A stretch of 64,000 nt of DNA from Yamagishiella unicocca (GCA_003116995.1 BDSL01000001.1:1550001-1614000), one strand, 5' to 3'. Counted from the first letter of the stretch, positions 11,601 to 25,900 are shown. Numbers and translations are program-made. Notes: generated from the letters alone by a model not told the origin.

Positions 11601-13536
11601 GTCCTCAGCACTCATGACGGGTTCAGCCGCTTCCTCGCCGCTGCCGTCTTCTTTGCCGTCTGCATCCGCCTCCTCTCCGTCAGCCCGCTCGCCATCCGCG
11701 GGCGCCTCCGCAAGCTCGCCGCTGGCCTGCGGGTCTGCGGCAGGAGCTTGCGGGGCAGGGGCAGCAGCAGCCCGCGGGGTCGTGGCAGCCGCTTCCTCGC
11801 CGCCCTCCTCCGGATCCGTTTGTGACGACGCGGCCGCTACAGCGCCCTCCTCTTGCCCTTCGGTGACGCGGCTTGCCGCCTCCGCTTTCAACACCGCCAA
11901 CTTCTGGTCCCGCAGAGTCACCCTGGCCGTCTCGTACTGCTGCTCGTACGCCTCTGGAGGTAGAAAGTTATCGTACGGGTGCAGATCGAACGTCTCCGCC
12001 AGGTTTCCCGTGTCCACGTCACTAGTCATGACGATGAAGCCCACCAGGCGGCCCTCCGCTTCCGCCACCAGCACGCGGTTGTGCTCGTCCTGCCCAGCCA
12101 CCACACGCGTCAGCGCAAACGGCTCCTCTGGTCGGCTGCTCTCCGGGAGCTTCGCGAGCGCCGGGAAGGCCTTCTCGCAGCGCTGCAGTATGGGCAGCAT
12201 GTCGTCATGGTCCTCCACGCGCGCAGGGCGGAGGGACAGCGGCGGCACTACCGCGCCGCGGTGCGCCTCGTACAGCACCACACCGGCCTCCTTACAGGAC
12301 GCCACGCGGCTGAAGACGGACGCGAGACCTGCAGCGACGGGCCGGGATGAGGTTTGACGTCGCTGGGGGCATGGGCATGGCTTGGGTTGGTGGGAGAGAG
12401 GAGGCAGGGGTGGCGCGCAATGGCCAGCGTTTGACTGGGGCCTAAGCCTAATGGGCAAGATGGCATGAACGTGATCTGGTAGGCCAGCAGAGGTGCTCAC
12501 CTGGCTCGGTGAAGGAGAGCTCGCCACCCGCTGCCATGAGCAGCGTCTGTAACGATGGGATGAGTAGGAAGGCGGCGCGAAGCAGCGCCGACGCTGCCTC
12601 TATCTGCAAGCCGTGATCGTGGGGAGAGGGCACGACCGACGTTAGGCCCTAACACCACCACCTGAGCACGCTGGCGGCGCTACCCGGAGGGGACGCCGGC
12701 AGGCATGGACCTGGACCCTACGCGCATACTAGCCGAGGCACTGCCATTCCAAGGCAGGCACCTCGCCGTGGTCCGCTGCCGCGGCTGGCCTCTTTCCCGG
12801 GTGCTTACCTCGTAAAGATGCCCGGTTGAGCACACCCGCACGAACGCCGTGCTGCCCAGCTTGAAGCGCGGCCCCGCTGCCTCATGGGTCCAAGCCTCCG
12901 CTGCTTCACTACCGTGGCCCAGCCGTGCACATGGTATATCGTCCCTGTCACACCCATGCGCCAAGGCAAGAGCAGGTTCGGCAGGCGGACCGCACAGGTT
13001 CAATGGTGGCTTGCAGCATGCAAGTGAGGAAGGCCGCTGCAGGGGGAGATGTGTCCTGGCGTCGTTTTCGCATGGCGGACCGTGCGTACACCCAAGAAGC
13101 CATAGGTAGTTATGTGTTTCCTGTCTGTGGAACACGGGACGTGCAACTGGAGCACGATGACTGGAACGCGCGACTACTGCGTGTGTGTAAGGCATGGATA
13201 TGCGTTTCAGGGGTTGAGGTTTCAGGAGGGCACGAGTGCCGGGTGGACGTCGGCCAAGGGCCCCCGAAACACGAACCCAGCAACAGGCCCAACTTACAGG
13301 CAGAGATATCCAACGATGTTTTCCTTCTCGTCAAGTGCCGAAAGGTTTAATAAAGCGTTGCCTCTGCATGCGCAGCAAAGTTAGACAGTCTATCATTGAT
13401 TCGACAACACTATGCCATTGCAGCGATGCACTTACAGCAACAGGGTGCAGTTGGCTTCCGCTTTCGACGCCTGTTTCACCAGCGCGTCCACAGCCACCAC
13501 ATCCCGCGCGACAGTCGGCCTTGCATTTATGCCCAT
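8620..13536 (-). CDS. CFAP61: CFAP61/FAP61, cilia- and flagella-associated protein 61
   Basis: Exons in coding order: 13436-13536, 13298-13363, an unresolved stretch, 12809-12876, 12501-12603, 10758-12328, 10418-10528 and 8620-10029. CFAP61 belongs to the calmodulin- and spoke-associated complex at the bases of radial spokes in motile cilia. The large exon carries the hallmark [15 protein letters not shown] and a GNAT-like region ([16 protein letters not shown]). An acidic Ala/Pro/Glu-rich insert separates it from a second part. The following exons hold a Rossmann start ([10 protein letters not shown]) and the flavoprotein-like C-terminal region ([30 protein letters not shown]). VNSQ joins IVIAGAS through a probable GC-AG intron (CAG|GCAAGC). 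Exon 12809-12876 starts with two codon bases while exon 13298-13363 ends with two, so at least one small exon (roughly 40 residues by family alignment) is still missing between them. Start: ATG 13536 in an acaATGGg context. Confidence 0.88.
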
Positions 13537-13933
13537 TGTAATGCCTTTTACAGTTGTAGTTATCTAAGGGAGTCACCTAGTTTTTGTTGAGAGCCATGCT
13601 GGGCAAGCAGAAACGCTTTGTAATCCTTCGAACAATTTTACAATGAACCGCAATGACACCACATAATGATGTGCGTTCGTGACAACGTTGTGCCGTTATA
13701 CTTCTCTACTTAGGCGCTCCATCCTGATGGACTGGGCAAAGACCCAATCCGGGAGCTGCTGGATTGAAGGACCATGACAGCTACACGATGGAACATTATC
13801 GCCAGCATTGCTTTTTTGTAATACGTAAAAGCCTTTAGCGCCTTTTTATTTGAGGTTATCCTGCTTGCACCGTTGCGACAGTGCCCCAAGAGACATTATG
13901 GGCGGCAGCTGAACATACCGGTAGTCCTTTACA
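13537..13933. promoter_or_regulatory. Shared bidirectional promoter region of CFAP61 and CEP290
   Basis: Only 397 bases separate the divergent ATGs of CFAP61 (13536, minus) and CEP290 (13934, plus). The stretch is AT-richer than the flanking exons, with T-runs near 13810-13855. Both gene products are ciliary, so coordinated transcription is plausible. I did not find a convincing X-box or other known motif by eye. Confidence 0.65.
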
Positions 13934-16900
13934 ATGGCCGAGGGCGACTATGAATTTCGCCCTAAGACTTCGGTTCTTGGCCGTGCGGAGCTGGATGAAC
14001 TCCTCCGTGTTGCACCACCTGCGGAGGCAATCGGCAAAGTAAGTCGCGCCAGGTCGGGGTCGCAGTACCACAGGCCATGCAGCTACCAAACAAGCCTAAC
14101 AACGCAACTCGTGTTGCCAGGGTTTCACGCTTCAAGAGGCTGATGTGGACCGGGTCATTGCAGCAGCAAGGGAGTTGGAGGGCAACCAGGTCGTCATCGA
14201 CCCCAGCATTCCTCCACAGCAGGCCGTCGAAACCCTGCTAAGGGTCGTAAGGGTCCTGCAAGCAGCCATCGATGTGCAGTTTTCGGAGAACGAGGAGTTA
14301 ACAGCCGACTTTAATGAGCTTCAGGCAAGGACACGGTTTCACACGCAGTATTGGGGGTCACCCCTCTTTGCCTGGGTGCTCGGCCCCGCGACGCTGGAGG
14401 GGTTGACACACGCGAACTACTGCAATACACCGGGTTCAGCCACAGGTGAACTGACATGACTGGGTTATGGATTGCCCTTGGCATACCGGTATACAGAACA
14501 ATGAAGTACGGCGGCTTCGCGAGGACAATAACCGCCTGCGCGAGCTGCGCGACCAGGAGGAGGCCACGGGAGATGTTGGGGAGCTGCGGCGGCGTAATGA
14601 GGTACGGCCGGACAGGGCCAGGCCAGCGGGCAGGGTGCACGCTAGGAAGCTAGTTCGAGAGGAGACATCCCTGATGCTGAAAATGATGCACGCGGGTGAA
14701 CGCATTGCACCGGGTGCAACGATGCCATTAGGAGAGTCACATCAGAACCCTGTCATGGGAGGGATCGCGACCACCTAAGAGGCCTGGCAGAAGCCCCACT
14801 CGTGCTTGTAACATTGCGGGTACGTGGATATGTCTGTCCAGACTGCCACCAGAGCCCAGGCACGTGGTGTAATGCGATGCACGTTGCCGGGGGGCGCCTT
14901 GGAGCGAGGCGGGTCGGGGCTGTCGGGGGAGGCCAGCTCGCGTGGTGTGACTGTAGGCTGCGTGCGGGGGCGCCGGGGCCCCATTCCGGCGCTCATGGTT
15001 ATCCTGGTGTCACCGACCTGACCGATAGCACCCGTATTACAGGGGCCGCGGCATTCGGCTCTTTCCAGGCATGCATGCTGGATTCCCGGCACCTGATTAG
15101 GAGGGGTGTACACCGGCTGGAGGTCGCAAACCACAACAGAGCGCAGGCCGCCTCGTGCTGTGCCGCTTACCATGGTCGTCCGAGCCTGCCTGCGCACTGT
15201 ACGTCATGGAAGCAGGAGGCAATAGACAGCGGGGTCGTGGCTCCACTCGTTCGGCACACCCCACCTGCTCGCCGCCCATCAGGACCTGCTCGACCAACTG
15301 GACGAGATGGAGCAGCGAGTCGAAGACATGCGCAGGAACGAGGACGAGGCCAACAAGAGGAGGGATGAGGTGGAGGAAAGGTGAGCGCAGAGCAACACGG
15401 CCTGCCGGCTGCATGGGCCGCATCCGCATCCGCGGTTTCCTTTTTTTGCGGAGAGGTTGCCACCGGTCGCGCCAACATCGCTAGAACCTCCCCAAACCTC
15501 TTCCCCTCCGCAACTCCAGCCTGAAGGAGCGCGAGAAGGAGATGGCCAGGTTGCAAACGCGCGTTGCCGAGAATCAGCAGCGCTATGAGCGTATGCGGGA
15601 CGACAACGCCGACCTGCGGGAGCGCTACCGCACTCTCACCCAGGAGCACGACCGGGTGATAGCGGAGGCACGGGCGCAGGACACCAAGCAGCAGAGCGAC
15701 TGGAAGATCGAGCGGCTGACTAAAGATAACCGTGCGCTGGAGGTTGCCAACACGGAGTTGCGCAAGGACCTGCAGGGCGTCAAGGAGGAGAACCTGGAGG
15801 TGCGCAGGCGCTAGGGGGGGCTAGGGGAAGCCAGCAGGCTCCCTCGTATCTGATGCGATGGCGTCGAAATAAAAAATATGGGTGCGCCGGCGTGCTGGCT
15901 GGGGCCAACTTGACGTTGCCCCGACGTCCATCTCTGGAGGTACCCGTGCACAAACTGGGGTAAAACACACGCGCATGTTTCCACGGGGGCGGTGCAGAGG
16001 GAGTGGTGTGTGGTAACATTGTAGCTGTGGGCAGCGCTTCGGTCGGGAGCCAGACGTACCCGGTTTAGCATCCGGAAGAGGTGGCGAAATCATGTCAAAC
16101 GGTGGCAGGAGTAGTGCCACGTCAAGCATGTGTCGGTGATCTCGGTGAGGTTATGACTCCTTGGTGACGCCGTTTCCGGTGATGCGGCGATTCCCTCTTG
16201 TTATCCCGCGCCTGTCCACCCGATCTTACATGCCCGAACTTGGTACGCACGTAGGTCTCGGAGAAGATCATCGAGCTGAACAATCACTACCAGGAGCTGG
16301 TGTCCAAGAATGTCCTCCAAGAGACACGGATCGAGGAGATGGCCAACGACAAGGACAACTTGCTGTCCATCCAGGATGACCTGCGGACGGATCTGCAGGA
16401 CAAAATGAACCTGCTCGATGAGTTTGAGGATAAGTTCAACCGCCAATACAGGTGCGCGTTTGCGCAGTTACATGGCTGGGATATCCTGTGAGGTTGGGTA
16501 ATTACGGTAAAATAGGTACGGCGTGTAGGATGGCAGTGATATGAAACGACACGAGGACGTGCCGATCAAACGTCACATACACATGGCGTCAAGCGCTGAC
16601 GTTTTACTGCGCGCTGACACGATGCAGGATATTCCATTCAACTGTATCCACCTCGCCGCTGCGGCTCCGCTGCCCCTTCCCCTTCCTCAACCAAGTTCTC
16701 CAGAATGTATCTCGAAACGTCTGATTTTAAACGGTTGTTTTCGTACACTGGTGTTTCTTGCAATCCCCCGCGTCCCTCATCCGACGCGGCCCAGGTCGTG
16801 GGAGGACGAAAAGGCTGGCCTGCAGGCGCAGATTGAGGCCCTGCGGCGCGACGTCAAGAGCCGCCGAGGCAAGGACGGCGACGGCGGCGGTGGTGGCGGC

Positions 16901-19900
16901 CCCGAGGGCGCCAGCGCTGCCGAAATGGCGGAGCTGCGGAGCGAGCTGAACGACTTGCGTGAGGAGAAGGTAAGGCGCAGCCCGAATGGTTAAGCCAGTG
17001 CACCCAGAGTGGCAACCCGTGCTTGGGTGGGCTTTCCGCCCCATGTGGCGTGCCCGACAGCCCGTGCTTGCCGCGTCACAAAGCCAAATGCCATCATCAG
17101 GCGCATAGGAGCTCCTGGACATGCACTTCCGATGCATCGGTCACGGCCTCAACCCAACATCCACACTCGCTGCCGCGTGTAAGAAATGGGCCCTAATTCG
17201 GTCGTAGTCTAACGAACTGCCCCTAACCACGGTTCAGGACCCTGGAGGTTTGTTAGCATGTTCAGAGGGGAGAGCTCCGCGCACGTACCCCGTACCCGTG
17301 CACGTGACGCTCGGCCGCTGACTGCTGTTGGTTCCGGAGCTGCGCTCATCCCCGCACCACCGTCCCCCGTGCTTGCAGATCCTCCTGCTGGAGGCGTACG
17401 AGCAACTGGAGGATGACGTGGCCAAAGAGATAGACCGAGCGCTCTCCCAACAAAAGGATGAGGTGGAGCGCCTCAAGCGGCGGGTAGACTTCTTGCAGGG
17501 CAAGCTGGAGGAGCAGGACGAGGATGCGGAGGATACGCGCAACCTGATGACGGATATTGAGGAGGAGCTGAAGGATGCGCGAGAGCGCAACAAGCTGTAC
17601 GAGCAAGGCGTTTATGGGCTGCCCCAGGCGAGTTTGCGTATTCATCGGCTCCATGAATGCGCATGACGATATCATTAAGAGCATCTGGCTGTATCCCAGT
17701 AATGGAATTACGACATGAGCACAGGCATGCCATGACTTTGTGTCAGTACACATTGCATGAGCGGAGGGGTGCACGTTGAAATAGACTTAAATCACGACAT
17801 GACGGCCACATCCTGTCCGAAGCGCCTGGATGTTGCGTGCCTATATCACCTGGAGCCACACCGTTAACCGCGCTGCTGTCCACCAACATCAACACGCTAT
17901 GCTCAGCTTTCACTTCATTCCCCGCCCACTCCCTAATGTCTGTTCCCCATTTCACAAACCCTCACAGGCCGTGGAGGAGATCCGGTTGCTGAAGTCGGAC
18001 TTGAAGAAGCAAAGCAAGCGCTTGGAGAACTTGATCCAGCAGATCAACAAGCAGGCGGCCAAGGTGGAGGACCTGCACGACGAAAACGCGATGCTGCGCC
18101 AGAAGGCGGGGCTGAGCGACACGGACAAGGTGGACATCCGCGACATAAAAATGCAAAAGGAGGCCACCATCGCACAGCTGCGGGCGCTGAACGCCCTGCT
18201 GGAGCGCCAGGTATGCCAGGGGGCCAGGGGGCCAGGCGTGGGAGCCAACGCAGCGTGGGGGCGGGATCGACGACAATAAAGTTGGCGCTGCGCCAAAGCA
18301 GCGCGGGGCCGGGATCGACGACAGATGAAGCTGACCTTGCGTTACTTGGTTTGCCGGTGCCCCGGAACGGAGTGCGCTGTTCGAAGGAATAGCCTCGAAC
18401 GAGTCCTGTGCACGCGGGCGAGTCCAGCAGCACAGGCCGGGGCGTCAGCACCTAGCGCCCTGGCCGCCACTTGGCGCCATACGCTGATATGCGCACGTGC
18501 TTCCATGTGCAATCTGCTGTGCCAAGTGCTGCCTCCCGGCACTCCAACGGGTGCACTTAGTCCGCGCTGTCTGCTATCCAACGGGTGCACTTGGTCCGCG
18601 CTGTCTCCTGTCCAACCCCGTGCCTACCTCGTGGCGCAGGTGGCGGACCTGGAGGAGGAGCGGCGCAAGCTGCGCATGGAGATGAAGTTCCGCGCCAAGT
18701 ACCACGGCCAGCACGCTCTGGAGATGGGTCTGAGCAACGAGAAGCTGCTCCTGCTGGAGCAGTACGCGGACGACCTGAAGAACAACCGCGTGGAGGAGGC
18801 GCGCGTCGTGGAGCAGATGCAGAAGCGGGTGCGGACATCCGGCGGTGGCGTGGGAGCTCAGGCTGGCGTTGGGGTGCAGCTGGGAGGGAAGGAAGGGCTC
18901 CCTGCACTGGTGGTGCGGCTGGGTTGCGACTCGTGACACGGGTCGGCAGGGGAGGCAGACGCCGCCGTAGCACGGATACCATGCGGGCGCCCTGCAGGGC
19001 GCATTGACCGCGTACGCTCATCCGATGGTTCTCAGCCCCTTGAGCCGGCATCGTCGCGATGCCTTATTAAACCCTCCGTCCTGTCCCTCAGGTTGAGTTT
19101 CTGGAGGTGCGGCTGGCTGAGGTGATGGCGTACGCGGACATCCCGCCCAGTATGCGCCCAGCCCTCAGCGAGTTCGACCCGACAGGGCTGGGCACGTTCC
19201 AGAGCGCCATGCAGGAAGCCGCTGATGAGGGGCTGGGCATGCCCAACTTCACAGCCGCGATGCCCGCAATCAAGGCCAAGGAGATCGAGGCCGTGCAGAC
19301 GGTGATGCAGGACTGCATGCGACGTCTACGCCAGATGAGCCAGTCGCTGCGTGAGTGGAGCGCTTGCGTGCTCGTTTGGTCCCGTCCTACTTGCAGTCGG
19401 CCTCCACAACGAGCATTCCACGTAGCGTCCCGTACTTCCCGTCCGCTGTGTCACCATCCCCGTCCATACCTCGCGCCTAACACACTCTCCTCTCTTCTCC
19501 AAACGCCCGCCCCGTCGCAGTCGAGCAGCGGAACGTGAGCGACAAGGACTACCAGCGCTACCTGGACGCAGTCGTGGGAGAGCTGGCCGACGCCGACAAG
19601 GTGCTCGCGGCGCTGCTGAAGGACCCCGCCGCGCTCGTCCAAGCAGCCGGCAACGGTGTCGGCGCCCAGGGCCCCCGCAGCCCCATGACGCCCGGGCGCC
19701 CGATGAGCTCCGGACCCGCCGGCAACGCGGCCATCCAGCTGATGCCCGGCGACGCCAGCTACCTGGCTGACGCAGTGGCGGAGGAGCTGCGCGAGCGGCT
19801 GCGGGAGCTGGCTCGGCAGGTGGCGGACCTGCAGCTGGACGTGGCGCAGAAGGACGTGCGCATCACGCAGCTGGTGGACCAGAAGACGGTGCTGGAGAAG

Positions 19901-22900
19901 AAGATTGGCATGACGATGGGCGACCGCAAGTCAGGTGCGATCGGCGCAAGGGGGAGTGTTGGGTTGGGTTGGGTTGCGTGGCATGCTATGACACTGGCGG
20001 CTGCATGTTCATAAGTACATCAGGCAGGCGACAATGCCCTACAGGTCTGGATCCTGCGTGAAGTGGACATCTAAAAGCTGCGGCGGGTGGGCCCGTACTC
20101 GTGTGCAGAGCGGCTTTTCGACCGCTTTGGGTGCCGTGACTGACCCCAAAACGCAAGATCTCGGCGCAGCGCGCACTCCGATGTTGCGGGGCCTGCAATT
20201 CAGGTCCTTCGGGGCCCATAGAGTCCACCCAACTACCCCGTTAATATTCCCAGCCCCCGTCCACGTCTTCCTCATATCACCTTCTACTGCCCCCAACCCG
20301 GTCTGGCTGCGCTCGCGTAGAGTACGTGACCATGGCCGAGTACGAGGACGTGCAGCTGGAGGTGCAGGGCCTCAAGGACCAGCTCATCGGTGTGTTGGAG
20401 GAGCTCGCGTCGCGGGAGCGTGAGGCTGCTGAGCTGCATGAGACGTCCCTGCGGTACCACGCCAAGATGCAGACGTTCAGCGACCAGGTCAAGCTGCTCT
20501 ACCGCGAGTACGCCGGCGCGCAGACGTCGTGGAAAGTGGAGAAGATGACGCTGGAGAAGAAGGCACGGGGTTGGGCTGGCGGCTGGGAGGGGAGATGCAG
20601 CGTGGATTATGGAGGCGTGCAGCGGTTTGTATGGCCATTACAATGTGCTACGTGAAAGAGCGGACGGCGACACTCAGCATGACGGTTGATTAACCTGCAG
20701 TATCAAGGGGCACGATGGTGCGGGAAAGCGCCGGTTATAGTGTGCCCTGATCACGGGGTGCGGGCAGCTTACGCAGGCTTGAGCTCCTCGACTTGTGTCA
20801 CCAGACGCAGACACCACCACCTCCGCCTACCCTGTGCAGAGCCGCAAGGCGCAGGCCGACGCGGACGCATACAAGATAGCCACCCGCGAGCTGCAGACGG
20901 CTCTGGACACCCTCAGCAAGTCACGCGAGCTGGCAGCGGTGGAGAAGGAGTACCTGGACACAGTGCGCCGCATGGCGGTAGTGCAGGTCAGCGCGGTGTC
21001 AGGGGTGGCTGGCGGGTCGTTGGCAGTCGCAGCCAGCCAGTGGGCGGGTCGGTCCGAGGACATTCAAAATCTGCATGTTTGCACAGCACAAACTACACAC
21101 GCCCTCGGCTGAGCTAATACCGCTCAACAGGGCTCGTGCGTGTCGTGGGCCGTATGAGGTAACCGCCCGCCTAAACCACGTGCCCCACCGCCCTGCTCTG
21201 CCTGCCCCTTTCCCACGCCCAAACGCAGATCAAGCAGGCCAAGCTTGCCCGTGAGCTGGACGCCAGCGTGTCGGGCGAGAAGGCTCTGACGGGCAGGGTG
21301 ACGGAGCTGGAGGAGGAGATCCGCGACGTGAGCTCCACCGCGCGCGGGCGCATCCGCTGGCTGGAGTCGGCGTCTGAGCAGACCAAGCGCCGCCTTGAGC
21401 AGCTGTACCGGGAGCTGGAGAGCTCAGTGTCACTCACGGTGCGGCCGCTCCGCCGGGCTCCCTCGGAAGGCTGTATCTACTTTCGTTAGGTCGGCTTGGG
21501 CTGACGCATTGGGCTGGAGCTTCACGCCTTTCCACGTGATCGTTTGGCAAGGGCAGGGATTTATTGGCGGCAGGCGATGCAGGCCCCAGTCAGGCCTGCG
21601 CGGCCGGCTGCCTTTTAGTGATTAGGCACCTGACATTCCCCAATACCAAGTGCGCCCTCTCCCCTCCTGCGCCAGGTGTACCACACGATCGTGGCCAAGC
21701 ACACTCGGCTGCAGCACGAGTACCGGAAGCTGTTGGAGGAGCAGGCGGAAGCGGTGGTGGCGCCCGGGCAGGAGGAGGTGTTCCGCCTGCGGGACGACCT
21801 CAACGAAATGCTAGTGCGATACGACCAAGCGGCTAACCAAGCAGCGGAATGGAAGTGGGTAGGGGAGGTGTATACGGAGGGTCACTTGCCCGCCGTTCCA
21901 TCGGATGCAGTACCAAACATGTGCAGCCAGGCGGTAATGGGTGGTGACTACCGTTGCCTGTTGTGGCCTCGACCCACATACTGTCTTTTGTTTCCCCCTA
22001 ACTGCCCCCGACATATGTATTGGCAGGGCCAAGCTGCACCAGGCGGACCTGGTTATCAAGGCAACACCGCCGGCGCCGGAGGCGCCGCAGCCGGGGGCCG
22101 ACGGCAAGCAGCAAACCAGGCAGGATGCGCACGCCAAGCCAGCCCAGACAGCTGCTGCCGCCGCCCAGCAGGCGCAGGCACAGGCGATCGTCGTCGACAA
22201 TGTGCTGGCCCAGGAGCTGGTGGCTGCTCGCGTGCAGGAGGAGGCCGCGCTACGACGAGCTGAGCTGGTGGAGAAGGAGCGCGACCGAGTGCAGCGTAGC
22301 TTGGCGGAGATGCAGGTGGGCGGCACAGGGGAAGCCAACGCAAGCCGGCGCCTGGGCCGTTGTTTATAATGATCGCAGACCTCCTCCGTAGCATGTTAAG
22401 CCCAGGCCCTTCGGACACCTAAACTGCCTCATGACATCACCAAATCCTGCACTGGCTTGTCTTCCACCTGCATCGCGCGCAACCTGCAGGAACATGGCAA
22501 AGAGCTGGAGCAGCGGCTGGCGCAGAGCGCGTCGGAGCTGGAGCTGGCGCGGCAGACGGCATCCGGCTTGGAGCGGCGGCTGATCGGCGCCAAGACTAAG
22601 GACCAGGTGGACGAGATGGTCCGCCGCATGCACACATCGGAGGCGGCTGCGGCGGAGGTGCAGAAGAACCACACCGAGCTCGTGTACAAAGCGGAGGTGC
22701 GCGCCTTGTGTGCAAGGATGTGTGTCCGGAAACTGGTGCAAGCCATGTGCTCCAAACACCCGATTACCCTGGCTCCACGTGGCCAACGTCGTAACCGCTG
22801 GACGTGCAGGAGGCCGAGCGCCGTGCAGAGACCGCCACCCGGGATCGGCTCCTCTTCCTGGCGGAGATCACCAACCTCAAGTCCGCACTTCGCGACATGT

Positions 22901-25900
22901 CCGGCCACAGCGAGAAAGCCGCCCTCATTGGCAAGCTGCACCTGGAGCTGGACCACAGCAGGTGACGGGGGACGAGGATGGGTCGAGACAGTGACGGGCG
23001 CATATGCTGCTGTGCTGTCAAATGTTTGCCGGAGGGCCGGGAGACGCGGCACCCAGGCACCATACAGGCATACAGGCTGCTTGGGTAGAATGCAGCTATC
23101 AACACGGTCCGCATGGCCCACATGCAATGACATGGCTTTGTCTGGCGACAGTGATAAGACTCGGTTCGGTTTGCGGATACCGCAGTGCCTTCTCTTCGCT
23201 AGCCCTGGCGTTTCGTGTCCCTTCTTACCCTACTTAAGATGCCCTGACCTTAGCACGCGTACATCACGCAGAGCCGACAGTCCCTCTCTCTCAGGTATAG
23301 GGCGCCTGCCCTCCGGCCTTACCCAACCGCATACGCACAACATTCCTACCGCTCAGGGCCAAGGAGTCGTTGGCGCGTAACGCGCTCAACCGGTCCGAGC
23401 TGCAGCGCATTGAGCTGGAGAAGCAAGTGCGCCGCCAGAGGCAAGAGCTGGCCAACCTGACCGGTCGCATCGTGGCTCATCAGGACCACGCCGCCTGGTC
23501 TGACCGGCAGCGCCACGAAGCCCAGGTGCAGCTGCAGGTCAGCCTGGCGGGGCGCACGGAGACGTGGAAGGCGCGGTTGTGGGCTCGCAAGCTGGAGCAG
23601 CTCAAGCATCGCAACGAGGCCCTAGCGGACGGTCTGGACCTGGCCAGGTGAGACGACGCTTAAATGTTGAGGGATGTGGCGAACACGTCACGATTTGCTC
23701 ACCGGCCGTGCGAGCATTTCCTTTGGGGCAAATGGGTAGGGGAAGTTGAGGAAGGAGGGGCGCGGGGGACTGGTAGTTCCAGACTAGTGACTATCATAAC
23801 CACCAACTTACAATTCGCTATCGTAGCCACCAAAGCTGTCGCCGTCCTCCGGTGCCAGGAACCGCATCCTCAAGATCGAGGATGCGCGCCAGGAGGCCGA
23901 GCTCAGGCTGGAGTTCAAGGAGGACATAGCGAATCTGCCGAACCGCGGTCCCAACGAGCTGGCGCGCGAGGTGGCCCGCCTGGGCGAGCAGATGCTGCAG
24001 CTGCGGCTGGACAAGGGCAAGCTCACGCGCGAGGACATGCTCCTGAAGGAGAAGGTACGCCAGCGTGAGGGCCCTACATTTTGTGTGCTGTTTCACCGCT
24101 AAGTCACTAAACTCCCGGAAAGTGTGGAGTTTGTGAGTTTTTTCACCGCTAAGTCGCTGAACTCCCGGACAATGTGGAGTTTGTGTGTATGTGTGTCTGT
24201 GCATCGTCGACACTGTTGCCCAGGACTGGGCACTGATGCCCTGCGTGGCGTGATTGCCGTGATGCTCGCTTGCAGTCCCTGACTAACGGGCCGGGCAGGT
24301 GCCCGACAAGCGCCTGCCTACCTACCTCTCGATGGCCCTCCACATAACCATCGCCCCATCCCGGCATGTGGCCCCTGATCGCCCCGAAGGTGCACTACAC
24401 GGAGCGCGTCAATGCGGAGCTGCACGACCTGCTGGAGAAGTACGAGGCCGAGTACTTCCAGGCGCAGAGCCAGCTGGAGGCAGACCGCGCCGCTGCGGAG
24501 ATGCGCGCCGTGGGGCTGCAGGAGGAGATGGTGAAGCTGCAGGAGCGCATCAATGCGCTACTGGCCGCCAAGGAACTCACAGACGGCGCCGACGGCACGG
24601 CAAGGGGGCTGCGGTCATCGCGGTCTGGCGAGGAGGGCGCCAAGGGGCTCAACTACCGCAAGACGCTCGCCGAGCGGGACGAAATCATTGCCCTGGTGTG
24701 TTCCCCAGCCGGATATGAGGAGGGGGCGGGCAGGCTGCGGTCTGGGAGGATGACTGTGGTTGTGCTAAAGGGGAATCGCGGTTTGCGGGCCTGCTTCCAC
24801 GCCGAGGAGGGTCTGCTTGTCGCGGGCTCAGTTCCCTGCTCTTCCCGGCCTGCGCACCGCAGATCGAGGCTCTCAAAGTGGCCCGCGAGGAGGCGGAGCA
24901 TCTGCGGACGGACCGAGCCCGGCTGCAGGGCGACTACGACTCCGTGATGGGCGAGCTGGAGGACGTGCGGCGGCACCACAAGGACGCGCTGGACCGCCTG
25001 ACGCAACAGAGCGATGCGCTGCTGTACGCCCTCAACCAGTTCAAGACCAAAGGCGCGGACGCGACGGTGTTTGACCAGGTGGGCTGGAAAAGGCGTTGTT
25101 GGGCACGGCAGGATTGTACCAGAAATTGTCTATGACCCGTTGTGAGACGCGGTTATGTGAAGTAGCAGTCTGCATTTGGTCTGCAAGCAATCTGCCTGGT
25201 ATTCGGTTAATTTGGTTGCTTACCGCTCTCCTCCGCTGCCGGTGCTTGCTTGCATTTCCCACCACTTTCCGCCTGCAGATGAAGGCCGTTGCGGAGGCCA
25301 CAATCAACGAACTCAAGCAGCGAGTCAAGGATCGCGACCGCCTGGTTAACGCGCTGCGACAACAACTCGATGAAGACGCCGGGCAAATGCTGGCCCGACA
25401 TACTGAGGACCGCGCCGAAATCGAGCGGCTCAACCAAAAACTGTTTGAGCGCAACGACGCATCGATCCAGGATCTCAAGGTAAAGCTCGAGCTTCACTGC
25501 CTTATGGCTCCCTTCCTGCTGCCCAGCCATTTGCGCGTCCATGTGGGTGTTCGGTCTCCTCGATGGACAAATGGCAGTTTGTGGGTCAGCTACCCCGACC
25601 CATGGGTCGCTGAGTCGCCGAATCATCTTCCTCACAGAACCCCGCGCTAGCAGGCCTCTGTGCTGCGTCCAATGCTCACATCAGCCCGTGTGTGCGTTCT
25701 ACATTTAGGAAACCTTCTGCTAAAGCCCCGATGCCATCCGTCGTGCCGTGCCTCGCTGTCCTCCCCCCCGTAGTCGGTTCTGGACCGGCTTCCTCTAAAG
25801 CAGGCCGGGCAGCAGATACCCGAGGAGCAGCTGCGGCTGCGTGAGGCGGTGGAGCGGGCTCAGGACATGATCACCATCCTCAAGAACCGGCTGGAGCAGA

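Noticed and set aside
10452..12357. Long plus-strand open frames opposite CFAP61 (10452-11591, 11479-12357)
   Set aside because: They are antisense shadows of the CFAP61 exons. GC-rich codon use keeps several frames open, the composition is Ser/Ala- or Arg-rich, and no family motif appears.
13537..13933. RFX X-box or other named cilia promoter motif
   Set aside because: Half-site-like gttgc occurs, but no paired site with proper spacing is visible.
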